64,000 nt of DNA from Lachnospiraceae bacterium (lineage in GTDB: Bacteria; Bacillota; Clostridia; Lachnospirales; Lachnospiraceae). The stretch is from the NCBI GenBank assembly GCA_022647575.1, contig JALCKY010000003.1, forward strand, positions 145,001-209,000. The letters run 5' to 3'. Made by a program: the position numbers and the translations under genes. Positions 42,502-52,328 of the stretch are shown here, piece after piece. Positions within the stretch are counted from its first letter, which is position 1. The number at the start of each line of letters is the position of its first letter. The notes below the pieces were generated by a model. It saw only the letters and a program-made list of their open reading frames with translations. It was not told the DNA's origin and searched no databases.

Positions 42502-43908
42502 TCAGCAGCGTCCGCTCTCTTTCGTCATGGCTGCAATCTCCTCCCACACGGGATCTTCAGTCAGATCCGGCAGAAATCTCCATGTCCAGTTGCTCCCGAG
42601 CGTTGAAGGCGTATTGATCCGGGCTTCTTTTGTAAGCCGGCAGTAATCATGCATCGGAATAATGGCCGTATTGGCAACGGAAGTCATCGCCATCCGGATG
42701 AAGTCATAGACATAGTCTCCCTTCAGGATGTCTTCCACGGAACGTTTCATATAATCAGCGGCCATCTTCCGGTCATCTTCGGAAATTTCGCGGAACCAGC
42801 TGGCCAGCGTCTGATTGTCATGCGTGCCCGTATAGGCTGCGCAGTTCGGGATCCACGTGTTCGGCCGGTAATCCGCTTCCTCGCGGGAATCAAAACCGAA
42901 TTCCAGCACTTTCATTCCCGGATACCCGGTATCCTTTACCAGCTTCTGTACGGACGCTGTGATATATCCCAGGTCTTCCGCGATGATCGGCTTGTTTCCG
43001 AGTTCCTTCTGCAGGACATGGAACAGCTTCATGCCCGGGCCCTTTTTCCAGCTGCCGCCGGAGGCATCGGCATCGCCGTACGGTATCGAATAGTATTCAT
43101 CAAATCCCCGGAAATGATCCACGCGTACAATGTCATACATGCGGAAGCAATGGCGCAGGCGTCTGACCCACCAGGCATATCCCGTTTTTTCATGATAGTC
43201 CCAGTCATACAGAGGATTGCCCCAGAGCTGTCCCTTCGCGGAAAAACTGTCCGGCGGACATCCGGCTACGGCTGTCGGCCTTCCGTCCGCATCGAACTGG
43301 AACATTTTCCGGTTCGAAAGAATATCCGCGGAATCCATTGCCACATAGATGGGAATATCGCCGATGATCTGAATGCCGAGGCTGTTGACGTATTCCTTCA
43401 GCTGAAACCACTGACGGAAAAATTCGTACTGCACAAAGCAGTAATACTCTTTCGTCCTGCCTTCTTTTCCGACCATAAAATCAGCATAGCCGTCAAGCCA
43501 CTCTCCCTCGGTCTGAAGGAAAGCTTCGTAGTCTTTTCCCTTCGAAAACCTCTGATAGGCCTTCTCCAGGACCGCCGCACGGTTCTGATAAAGCACCGCA
43601 TAGTCCACCCGGTGAGGATCGCTTCCCCAGGAAACCGAATCAATCTCTTCTTGGGTCAGCAGTCCCTCTTCTTTCAGGGTATCAAGGTCTACGAAATAAG
43701 GATTGCCCGCAAAAGTTGAAAAGCTCTGATAAGGCGAATCGCCGTACCCCGTCGGACCGATAGGCAGAATCTGCCAATAGGCCTGTCCTGCCTTTTTCAG
43801 GCAGTCGGCAAAAGCATAGGCTTCTTTGCCGAAAGTACCGATTCCGTAAGGTGAAGGAAGTGAAAAAATCGGAAACAGAATTCCTGCTTTTCTATCGTTC
43901 AGAGACAT
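42502..43908 (-). CDS. malQ: 4-alpha-glucanotransferase (amylomaltase)
   Basis: 468 residues of the GH77 family. FPIFSLPSPYGIGTFGKEAY at the start, VRVDHFRGFDEYYSIP (nucleophile Asp), PIIAEDLGYIT (Glu) and TGTHDNQTLASWF (Asp) give the amylomaltase active site. It transfers glucan segments between maltodextrins in the cytosol, allowing GlgP to use short chains. It has its own promoter with a palindrome and is followed by the YesL-like gene. Confidence 0.9.
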   Translation of the reverse strand: MSLNDRKAGILFPIFSLPSPYGIGTFGKEAYAFADCLKKAGQAYWQILPIGPTGYGDSPYQSFSTFAGNPYFVDLDTLKEEGLLTQEEIDSVSWGSDPHRVDYAVLYQNRAAVLEKAYQRFSKGKDYEAFLQTEGEWLDGYADFMVGKEGRTKEYYCFVQYEFFRQWFQLKEYVNSLGIQIIGDIPIYVAMDSADILSNRKMFQFDADGRPTAVAGCPPDSFSAKGQLWGNPLYDWDYHEKTGYAWWVRRLRHCFRMYDIVRVDHFRGFDEYYSIPYGDADASGGSWKKGPGMKLFHVLQKELGNKPIIAEDLGYITASVQKLVKDTGYPGMKVLEFGFDSREEADYRPNTWIPNCAAYTGTHDNQTLASWFREISEDDRKMAADYMKRSVEDILKGDYVYDFIRMAMTSVANTAIIPMHDYCRLTKEARINTPSTLGSNWTWRFLPDLTEDPVWEEIAAMTKESGRC

Positions 43909-43957
43909 AAAAACCGCCCTCTCTCAAGGTCTTTTAGCCGTATGCCGGCTTGTCTTC

Positions 43958-43986
43958 ATCATACTCCCGGGAGTGGTTCAATACAA
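43958..43986 (-). promoter_or_regulatory. malQ promoter with palindrome in the spacer
   Basis: Minus strand TTGTAT (43986-43981), 17 bases, TATGAT (43963-43958). The palindrome ACTCCCGGGAGT (43963-43974) overlaps the -10 box and spacer. Its CCGGG core resembles a LacI-family operator but differs from the two sites beside the LacI gene. Confidence 0.5.
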
Positions 43987-44027
43987 TCCTTTTCCGCGGA
44001 AACACACCAAGGCCGGACAGTGACAAA

Positions 44028-44054
44028 GGGAATCTGCCTCGGCGGCAGATTCCC
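44028..44054 (-). terminator. Probable terminator of the YtfQRT/YjfF-like operon
   Basis: GGGAATCTGCC and GGCAGATTCCC form an 11-bp stem with a five-base loop, followed on the minus strand by TTTGTC; the T-run is short, so termination may be partial. Confidence 0.5.
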
Positions 44055-44084
44055 TCTGAAGGAAAAAAAGAAGGAGAGAAATTT

Positions 44085-45144
44085 TTATTTTTTCTTTGCC
44101 CGTACTGCTGCAAAAATACTCTGGACCACGATGAATAAGAACAGCAGGGCTGCCGTCAGGATGTTCGGCCAGGAACTTGCCAGTTTCCCGTTGGTCTTAA
44201 CAATGGAAGAAATTGTTCCGTTGATCAGCACGCCGAAAAGCGATCCGATGACATTGCCGACGCCGCCGGTCAGCAGCGTTCCTCCGATGACGGCCGAAGA
44301 AATGGCATCCATTTCCAGACCGAGTGCCTGCTGGACGGATCCCGACATCGTGTTCAGGCAGTAGCAGATTCCGCCAATGGAACAGAGGATGGAGGAAAGC
44401 ATATATGCTCTCATCTTGATCCATTTCACGTTGAGGCCCATCATGATGGCGCTCTGTTCATTTCCGCCGACCGCGTAAAGACTACGGCCGAATTTCGTGT
44501 AACGAAGCATCAGGAAAATGAGGATGAGAACGACAATGGCGATGATGACTCCGACACGGATATACGGTGCCATATATTTTCCGCTGCCTTTCGTGTACCC
44601 ACCGAAAGGAAGGAGGATTTTTGCATTCGCCCATGCATAGAACATCGGATTCATGTCTTCCGTAATGGAGACCTGATCCGTGCAGACGACTGCCGTCATG
44701 CCGCGGCAGAAAAAACATTCCTGCCATCGTGACGATGAAAGGCTGAATCTGCAGGTATCCGACCAGAAATCCCTGAGCAGAGCCGAATACAACACCGAGA
44801 AGAAGCACAAGCAGGCACATTGGCACAGCGCCGATTCCTGCTCTCATGCCGACTGCAAGCAGCATGCAGTCCAGGGCAATCAGCGCGCCGACCGAAATGT
44901 CGATTCCGGCAGTCAGCATCACGACGGTAAGTCCGCAGGTAACGCAAATCAGTCCGGCATTCGTAATCAGGATATTCAGGAATGTCTGCAGATGGATAAA
45001 ACCTTTTGAACCGTAAGCGATACATCCGCCGGCATACAGAATGACAAACAGGGCAATCGTGATAAACAGAAGAATCGTGTTATTGTTCAGCCTGTTCCCG
45101 GATTTCCTTACGGGAGTTTTTGCTGTCTTTGCATTTCCGCTCAT
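44085..45144 (-). CDS. Sugar ABC transporter permease, YjfF-like (frameshifted)
   Basis: About 352 residues, CUT2 type. The N-terminal part shows GLTVVMLTAGIDISVGALIAL and the C-terminal part YAVGGNEQSAIMMGLNV and AVIGGTLLTGGVGNVIGSLFG, the standard order of RbsC-family permeases. One extra base in the A6 run at 44710-44715 separates the halves; with five the join reads MAGMFFCRGMTAV. The E. coli relative YjfF is half of the galactofuranose importer. Its start overlaps the stop of the partner permease gene. Confidence 0.8.
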
Positions 45145-46265
45145 GCCCTGCTCACCTCCTTCACCGAATTTGCTCTCAAGGCAGCCCGCTTGCGGAAGAA
45201 AGCGCGGATAGGAGGTGCCTGGATGGCAACGATGATGATGACAATGACAGCCTTGAAGACAGGTGCCTGATCCGTCGAAACACCGAGCGCGTAGAGCGTC
45301 GTCGTAATCGCCTGAATCGTATAGGCGCCGATAATGGAGCCGGCCAGGGAGAATTTTCCGCCGCCCAGACTGTTTCCGCCGAGGGCAACTGCCAGGATGG
45401 CATCAAGTTCCATGTAAAGACCGATGTTGTTTGAATCCGCTGAAGTAATTCTGGAGGACTGAACGATACCGGCGACTGCCGCGAAGATTCCGCACAGCAG
45501 ATAAGTCATGAAAATAATCTTTGTGGAATTAAGACCCGCAATCCGGCTGGCCTTGTCGTTGATGCCGACTGACTGGATATAGGTTCCCATCGCCGTTTTC
45601 CTGAGGAAAATGCTCATGACTGCAATGCAGACAAACGTAATGACAATCGGTGTCGGAATGATTCCGAGATAACTGCCGAAGATTCCGTAAGAACTGTTGC
45701 GTACATAGACGATCATGTCGTTGCACAGCAGCAGACCGACCGCACGGGCTGCCGAATACAGGATCAGCGTTGCGACCATCGGCTGGATTTTCAGGTTGGC
45801 AACCAGAGCGCCGTTGAAGGCCCCGCACAGAGCTCCCATGACAAGTGCCGCCAGGATGCCGACGATCAGCGGGACAGCCAGTTCATTGGTCGATGTGACT
45901 CCGTATCCTGCCAGCAGCATGCAGCAGAAGCTGGCGCAGAGGCTCATGACTGATCCGACGGAAATATCGGTTCCGGCAGAAGATGAAACACAGAGCGTCA
46001 TGCCGATTGCCAGGATGGCCGCTTCTGATCCGCGGTTCAGGATATCAATAATACGTCCGTATAAAATGACTCCGTTGCTGCTTGTGTTCTGCAGTGTAAT
46101 CTGGAAGAAGGAAAATGGATTGCTCCCGGTTGCGGCACTGTAGAGGATATTAGCCGCCATGACCAGCAGCATGCATACGACCGGGAGAAGCAGATTCCAG
46201 TGACGGAGCCGGTATCCGAAAGAACGGCTGGTCTTCATCTCTTTTTTATCCATTGTCTGCTTCAC
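45141..46265 (-). CDS. Sugar ABC transporter permease, YtfT-like
   Basis: 374 residues, CUT2 permease with about eight to ten helices. ILAIGMTLCVSSSAGTDISVGSVMSL and VALGGNSLGGGKFSLAGSIIG are the conserved family segments. It would pair with the YjfF-like permease, since two different permease genes follow one ATPase gene as in ytfQRT-yjfF. Its start overlaps the end of the ATPase gene by 20 bases. Confidence 0.85.
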   Translation of the reverse strand: MKQTMDKKEMKTSRSFGYRLRHWNLLLPVVCMLLVMAANILYSAATGSNPFSFFQITLQNTSSNGVILYGRIIDILNRGSEAAILAIGMTLCVSSSAGTDISVGSVMSLCASFCCMLLAGYGVTSTNELAVPLIVGILAALVMGALCGAFNGALVANLKIQPMVATLILYSAARAVGLLLCNDMIVYVRNSSYGIFGSYLGIIPTPIVITFVCIAVMSIFLRKTAMGTYIQSVGINDKASRIAGLNSTKIIFMTYLLCGIFAAVAGIVQSSRITSADSNNIGLYMELDAILAVALGGNSLGGGKFSLAGSIIGAYTIQAITTTLYALGVSTDQAPVFKAVIVIIIVAIQAPPIRAFFRKRAALRANSVKEVSRA

Positions 46266-47766
46266 CTCCCGCTATGGCCTGCATAACTTTTTCCTGCGTC
46301 ATTTCGCCGCTCAGTTCATTGACCTTTGCACCGTCGCGCATAATCACCATGCGGTTGCAGGTACGCAGCATTTCGGAAATTTCCGAGGAAATGAAGAGGA
46401 TGCTTCTGCCCTGCTGCGCAAGATCGATAATCAGTTTCTGTATCTCTGCCTTCGTACCGATATCAATGCCTCTGGTCGGCTCGTCAAGGATCAGGAATTC
46501 CGGATCCGTTGCCAGCCACCGGGCAAGGATGACCTTCTGCTGATTCCCTCCGGAAAGCTGCCGTACCGGCGTTTCCATGGATGGAGTCTTGATCTGAAGC
46601 AGGTCGATATAGCGTTCTGCAATTTCTTCCTGTTTTGCCTTCGGCAGCTGGCGGAACATTCCGCCCTTTGCCTGAAGCGCCAGGATGATATTTTCACGTA
46701 CGCTGAGATCATCGATGATTCCTTCTGCCTTGCGGTCATCCGGAAGCATGCCCATGCCCAGATTCATGGCATCGATCGGCTGACTGATCTTCACATCTTT
46801 TCCGCCGACCTTCAGCGTACCGGTCTGTGCTCTGTCCGCTCCGTAAATTGCCCGGGCCAGTTCACTGCGGCCGGATCCCAGAAGGCCGCCGACGCCGACA
46901 ACTTCTCCCTTGTAAATATCAAGGTCAAACGGCTTGACCGTTCCCGCATGGCTGAGACCGCGGGCACTGATTTCCATTTCCGCCTTATCGACATCGATTT
47001 TTTCGCTCTGGATGTCCGCAAGATCATCCAGGTTCTTGCCCATCATCGCCGCAACCAGCTTGACCCTCGGGAGTTCCGAAATCGGGTATTCCCCGACCAG
47101 GGCTCCGTTCCGGAGAACCGTAATGCGGTCGCAGACCGCATAGACCTGTTCAAGGAAATGCGTGACAAAGACAATCCCTACGCCTTTTTCTTTCAGGGTC
47201 CGCATCAGGCGGAAGAGCTTTTCCACTTCGTCCTCATCGAGCGAAGAAGTCGGTTCATCCAGAATCAGGACTTTGCAGTCCTGATCGACTGCTCTGGCAA
47301 TTGCGACCATCTGCTGAATAGCCAGGGAATAATTTTCAAGATTCTGCGTAACATCAATAGAAATGCCCAGATCATCCATGATTTTCTGTGAACGGGCATT
47401 ATAGGAATTTCTGTCTACCGTGTGGAGTTTTGTCAGCGGTTCGCGGCCGATGAAAAGATTCTCCGCTACCGAAAGGTTCGGGCAGAGGTTGACTTCCTGG
47501 TATACCGTGGAAATCCCCACCCGCTGGGCATCGCGTGTCGAATGGTTCCTGACCGGTCCTTCGATGCCTTCCATATGAATTTCGCCTTCTTCAAAATCAT
47601 TGATTCCGGTCAGGCATTTGATCAGCGTGGATTTGCCTGCCCCGTTCTCGCCCATCAGCGCATGAATTTCACCTCTGCGCAGGGTAAAATCGACTTTATC
47701 CAAAGCCTTGACGCCCGGAAATGTCATCGAGATGCCGCGCGCTGTCAGTACGACTCCGTTCTCCAT
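46246..47766 (-). CDS. Sugar ABC transporter ATP-binding protein, YtfR-like (two ABC domains)
   Basis: 506 residues, duplicated ABC cassette typical of CUT2 importers (RbsA, MglA, YtfR). First cassette: Walker A GENGAGKSTL, Walker B VLILDEPTSSLDE. Second cassette: GLLGSGRSELARAI as degenerate Walker A, signature RQLSGGNQQKVILARWL and Walker B FLILDEPTRGID. It couples ATP hydrolysis to import through the two permeases downstream. A strong stem-loop lies between the binding-protein gene and this start. Confidence 0.9.
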   Translation of the reverse strand: MENGVVLTARGISMTFPGVKALDKVDFTLRRGEIHALMGENGAGKSTLIKCLTGINDFEEGEIHMEGIEGPVRNHSTRDAQRVGISTVYQEVNLCPNLSVAENLFIGREPLTKLHTVDRNSYNARSQKIMDDLGISIDVTQNLENYSLAIQQMVAIARAVDQDCKVLILDEPTSSLDEDEVEKLFRLMRTLKEKGVGIVFVTHFLEQVYAVCDRITVLRNGALVGEYPISELPRVKLVAAMMGKNLDDLADIQSEKIDVDKAEMEISARGLSHAGTVKPFDLDIYKGEVVGVGGLLGSGRSELARAIYGADRAQTGTLKVGGKDVKISQPIDAMNLGMGMLPDDRKAEGIIDDLSVRENIILALQAKGGMFRQLPKAKQEEIAERYIDLLQIKTPSMETPVRQLSGGNQQKVILARWLATDPEFLILDEPTRGIDIGTKAEIQKLIIDLAQQGRSILFISSEISEMLRTCNRMVIMRDGAKVNELSGEMTQEKVMQAIAGGEADNG

Positions 47767-47796
47767 GCGATTGCTCCTTTCAAATCTTTTTTTGAA

Positions 47797-47825
47797 ACGA
47801 GGCCCCTCCGTACGAGGGGCCTCGT
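47797..47825 (-). promoter_or_regulatory. Intercistronic 12-bp stem-loop
   Basis: ACGAGGCCCCTC and GAGGGGCCTCGT pair perfectly across a five-base loop between the binding-protein stop and the ATPase start. Only TTTC follows on the minus strand, so partial termination or message protection is more likely than a full stop. Confidence 0.6.
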
Positions 47826-47870
47826 CTGATTGCTTTTTCAGAAGCAGCTTTGCTTCTTCTTGTGTTTCAA

Positions 47871-49031
47871 TTAATACTGAGCAGAAATGACATCATCCGT
47901 GACTTCCGTCATTTCCTGCGCTTCTCCGTCAACGGAGAACGGAAGGATCTGATCTTTCAGTGCGAACCAATGCTCTGTCATGTAGACTTTCTGTTCCGGT
48001 GTCTTTCCGGCTACCAGATCCTGGATGACTCCTTCAACTGTCGGAGCTGCCAGCGGATTGCATTCGAAGTCTGCATTGAACTTGCCTGCTTTAACCTGTT
48101 CCAGACCTGCCGTGCATGCATCGAAGGAAATAAGGATGATGTCGGTGCCCGGGCCGTAGCTTAATCCTGCATTGTCCATTGCTGTCTCAGCGCCGAATGC
48201 TTCATTATCATTCTGGCAGACGACGACGTTGAACTTGCCTTCGTATGTCTTGCAGTAAGATTCCATGACTTCCTGGCCGCCTTCTTCTGTGAAGTCGCCT
48301 GTCTGTTCATCAAGAATCGTCCATCCGTACTTGTCTGCGATTTCCTTGAAGCCGTCGGAACGTCCGATCTGAGCGGAAGCACCTGTCGTGCCGGAAATAA
48401 CCAGTGCATTGATGGCGGATACGCCCTGTTTGTCGGCGTAAGCCTTCAGCCATTCGCCTGCCGCAAGACCCTCTTTCTTGAAGTCGGAGCCGACCCATGC
48501 GGTATAGTTATCGGAATCATCGATGGTACGGTCAATGACGATGACCGGGATGCCTGCATCGGAGCACTCGCCGAGGACGGTGTCCCATCCTGTTGAAACG
48601 ATCGGGTCGATGATGATGTAATCAACATCCTGTTCAATGAAGGAACGGACTGCTTCAAGCTGAGCTGCGGAATCATTGTCGCAGTCAACAAAGCTTAAAT
48701 TGTATCCGTTTGCTTCCGAGAAAACATCCTGGCAGGATTTTGTGGAAGCCGTGCGCCAGTCAGATTCATGTCCGACCTGTGCAAAACCTACATTAATCAG
48801 ATCGCCGGAAGCCTTGCTGGAAGCTTTGGACTCAATAACGGATGCCGCTTCGGAAGCTGTGGATACCGCCGTGGACTCTGCCTTGGAAGCTGCCGTGGAT
48901 GCCGCCGTGGAAGCTGCCTTGGATGCTGCTGCCGAAGCCGCCGTAGAAGCTGTTGAACTGCCGCCGCAGCCTGCAAGCATACCGATTGCCAGTACGCTGG
49001 AAAGAAGTATTCCGATCACTCTCTTTTTCAT
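47871..49031 (-). CDS. Sugar-binding lipoprotein, YtfQ-like
   Basis: 386 residues. The signal peptide ends in the lipobox MLAGC (Cys about residue 22). About 60 residues of Ala/Ser/Lys repeats form a linker, then a Peripla_BP_4 domain follows with NVGFAQVGHESDWRTASTKS, DYIIIDPIVSTGWD and VIVIDRTIDD, closely resembling YtfQ, the galactofuranose-binding protein. The ligand may be a furanose or pentose sugar. AAGGAGGATAGTTGA precedes the ATG. First gene of the importer operon. Confidence 0.87.
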   Translation of the reverse strand: MKKRVIGILLSSVLAIGMLAGCGGSSTASTAASAAASKAASTAASTAASKAESTAVSTASEAASVIESKASSKASGDLINVGFAQVGHESDWRTASTKSCQDVFSEANGYNLSFVDCDNDSAAQLEAVRSFIEQDVDYIIIDPIVSTGWDTVLGECSDAGIPVIVIDRTIDDSDNYTAWVGSDFKKEGLAAGEWLKAYADKQGVSAINALVISGTTGASAQIGRSDGFKEIADKYGWTILDEQTGDFTEEGGQEVMESYCKTYEGKFNVVVCQNDNEAFGAETAMDNAGLSYGPGTDIILISFDACTAGLEQVKAGKFNADFECNPLAAPTVEGVIQDLVAGKTPEQKVYMTEHWFALKDQILPFSVDGEAQEMTEVTDDVISAQY

Positions 49032-49092
49032 TCAACTATCCTCCTTAGTTTTCACAGTTGGAACAACCCGTTCCGCTTTTTCTGTTGTACCC

Positions 49093-49197
49093 ATTATAAA
49101 ATGAGCCCATGGAGGACTCCATGAGCTTGCTTACTGAATAAGTTCTGTTTTTTACCCGGCAGAAAAAGTAGAATTTTTTACGACAGCAGATTTTTTA
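49093..49197 (-). promoter_or_regulatory. Activator-type promoter region of the YtfQ-like importer operon
   Basis: A -10 TATAAT (49098-49093) has no good -35 (TGGAGT at 17 bases). A palindrome CATGGAGGACTCCATG (49108-49123) covers the -35 region. Three TTTTTTA boxes (plus-strand starts 49148, 49174, 49191) lie further upstream. Weak -35 plus upstream direct repeats fits activation by the adjacent AraC-type response regulator. Confidence 0.5.
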
Positions 49198-49215
49198 TCC
49201 GAGAAGTGGATTATT

Positions 49216-50697
49216 TTACTGCTCTGCAATTCTCTTCGGGATCAGGACGCGGACCGTCGTTCCTTTTCCGTATTCGCTTTCAATCGTAAGGCCATAGTTT
49301 TCCCCGTAATTCAGTTTCAGGCGTTCCGCGACATGGCCATGCCGAAGCCCGTATTATTTTCACCGGCACGGATTTCCCCCGAAATCAGCTGCCGGAGTTT
49401 TTCAAGTTCTTCACCGGTCATTCCGATTCCGTCATCTGCAACCGTAATTCGGATTCCGTCATCCATCTCTTCCGCCGCAATCCGGATTTTTCCGATTTCC
49501 CTGCGATTTTTCAGCCCGTGATAGAGAGCATTCTCAACAATCGGCTGCAGCGTCATTTTCACGATAGAATAATTTCCGAGCTCCTCCGGCATGCTGATTT
49601 CATAAGAAAGCACATCGCTGTACCGGAATTTCTGTATCTGCAGATACGATTCAATGTGGGATATTTCTTCCTTCAGGCGGATAAAATCACGTCCCCCTGA
49701 AAGCGTCGTCCGAAAGAACTGCGAAAGCGACGTAACAAGCGATTCGACTTCTTCTTTCTTTCCGTCTTCTGTCAGCCATACGATGTTGTCGAGAGTATTG
49801 TACAGGAAATGAGGATTGATCTGCGCCTGCAGAAGCTTCAGTTCCAATTCTCTCGATCTCTCCTGCTCCTTCCGGTTGTTTTCCACCAGCGTGCCGATAC
49901 GCTCCACCATACTGTTGAAATTGCGGTTGAGGGGCGGCAAGATCATCGCCTTCATTAACTTCTGAACGCGTACTGAAGTCTCCTTTTCCGACCTGTTTCG
50001 TCACAGCCGTCAGTCTTTTGATCGGTTCCGTAATGCTCCGGGAAATAAAGATGGAAAGAAGGATGACCAAAGCAAGCGTCGTACCGATCGTCATAAAAGA
50101 AAACCTCGTAAGGATATTGCGGCTTTCGGACATGTTCTGGCGGACCGTCTCCATGCTCTCCGATTCATGATAGATATACTCCGAAATGCGCTCCTGTATC
50201 AGTTCCGTAATGATCCGGATATCCGAATCCAGACTTGTCATGTTTTCATCATAATAGCCGGAGATTTTTACTTTACTGTCGATATCGTTGACGCGTTTCC
50301 GCAGAGTGATCAGAAGCTTGATGACCGAGCTTAAGCGGTCCTGTGCATCCGGCGAAAAGGAATTCTGCTTCAGGGATTCGAAAGTCTGTTCCGCATCCGT
50401 GATCATCCTGTCCGGATTCTTCATGTTCAGCTGGGATTCCACTTCATATTTGCTCATGGAACGGGCAATCATCTGATAGACGACCTCGTCCATGTCTTCC
50501 TTGAAAGCGACATTGTATTCATTCGCCTGCGTGATATTGCGGACGATGCTGTCGTAAGAAGAACAGTACTGGTTCAGATTATAAAGGAGGTAGAAAATAA
50601 TGATGCTGAAGGGAATGATTAAAAAAGCGCACAGTATGAACAGCTTTTCTTTCAGGGAAATGTGTCCGATGTGCAGCTTCCTATTCTTCGTTCCCAT
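49216..50697 (-). CDS. YesM-type sensor histidine kinase (two frameshifts)
   Basis: About 494 residues. Two membrane helices (about 15-40 and 205-230) bracket an extracellular helical domain, followed by HAMP, the His_kinase motif LQAQINPHFLYNTLDNIVWL and a HATPase domain (TLQPIVENALYHGLKNR, ADDGIGMT, GFGMANVAERL). An extra base in the G run at 49931-49934 and a missing base near 49334 break it; corrected it ends LIPKRIAEQ with stop at 49216. It partners the response regulator whose gene end it overlaps by 17 bases. Confidence 0.8.
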
Positions 50698-52315
50698 CCT
50701 TGCCTCTCATGCGGAATTCCTTCGGGGACATGCCCTGCGTCTTCTTGAAAGTATGGCTGAAATAATGCGGATCCTTGTACCCCACTTCATAAGCGATTTC
50801 CGAACTTCGTATATCCGTCGTCATCAGAAGGCTTTTCGCCTTCTCCATCCTCTTCCCGATCAGGTATTCGATGAAAGTGATCTTCATTTCCTGAGAAAAA
50901 ATCGCCGAGAAATGATTCGGGCTTAAGTTTGCTACGGACGCTACCGTGTTCAGGGAAATGTCCGGATCCGTGTAATGGCTGTCGATGTAGTTCAGTGTCG
51001 TACCCAGGATTTTCCCGTATTTCCGGGCAGATCCGCTGTCACGCAGCCGGATGACATGCCGCAGGTAATCCGTCAGGTATTTCTTCGAATCTTCCCATTC
51101 ACCGAGATGGCTCAGTGTCGAATTGAGATCCCCGCACACCTCATCCACCTGCTTCTGATTCTCTCCCATCTGCTGCAGAAACCGGACCATCAGGAGGTAG
51201 GCGTCAACGGTCAGATACTGCAGGAAAATCGTCGATTTGACGTTCATTTCTCCGGCGGAAATAAAAAAACCTGTCCATGAACGGTTCAGCTTCGTCATAA
51301 GTTCCCGTATTCAGGAAATTCTCCAGGGCCTTATGGGAACTTTCCTTGGCAACTGCCTGACTGATGTCGATGACAGAATCGTCGCCGCGGAGATTTTCTT
51401 TAAATTCTCCGCTGTACATCACTTTATTCGGTCCGGTCAGGAAACGGTTTGAGAATGCCCGGTTTGCCGTCTCATAGCTGTGCCGCACTTCTCTCAGCCG
51501 GTTGACGAGGCTGCCGATTCCCATATAGTAATTGGCACGGTCATATTCCCGGATCATTTCCTGAATGCTGCCGACCGTTTCCTCTGTCACCTTCTTCATT
51601 TCCTCCGGATTATTTCCCGTCTGGAAAATGAAGAAGCCGTCAACTCCCCGGTCTACGACGGACAGTCCGTTCTTTCCATTCGCGAGTTCATACAGCTTCA
51701 TCCTGAAGGCATTCCTTGTTTCGGAAAAAGCATCGCGCTCTTCGCCCTTGATTCGGAAATCCAGAAGCATGATCCGGAATAAAGCATCGTCAGATCAATG
51801 CCGAGTTCTTTGCCGGAAGCAATCAGTTCCGGAACAGACCCGGTCGTCATGATCATGGCATTAAAGAGCCGGTTCTTGGAAAGTTCTTCCTTTTCTTCCA
51901 GTTCTTCCTGTGTCCAGTCCGTCTGTCCCTTCGGGTGTTCCGCCTGTATCGCAGCCGCAACTTTCCGCACTGTTTCCAGAAGCTTCGACGGTGAAATCGG
52001 CTTCAGCAGGTATTCCGATGCTCCGAGGGTTATGGCCTTTTGCGCATATGAAAAATCATCGTAGCCGGAAAGAATAATCACATGAAGATCCGGCAGCTCC
52101 TTTTTAACGAGCTCAATCAGCTGCAGTCCGTCCATAAAGGGCATCTTGATATCCGTGATCAGGATATCCGGTTTCAGATTGAGGATCATCGGATAGGCGA
52201 TTTCGCCGTCACCGGCTTCGCCTGCAAATTCGATGCCTTCCTTTTCCCAGTCAATATGCTTTTTAATTCCTTCGCGCATGACGGTTTCGTCTTCCGCCAG
52301 AAACAGTTTAATCAT
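50681..52315 (-). CDS. YesN-type response regulator with AraC HTH output (two frameshifts)
   Basis: About 544 residues. The N-terminal receiver (LFLAEDETVMREGIKKHIDW, phospho-Asp in ILITDIKMPFMDG, Lys in YLLKPISPSKLLE) is followed by a middle helical region and a C-terminal AraC domain (ISLNTVASVANLSPNHFSAIFSQE and SSEIAYEVGYKDPHYFSHTFKK). A missing base near 51778 and one extra A in the A7 run at 51263-51269 break the frame. It likely activates the importer operon in response to the sugar sensed through the kinase and the second binding protein. Confidence 0.8.
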
Positions 52316-52328
52316 TTTTACGCCGCTT

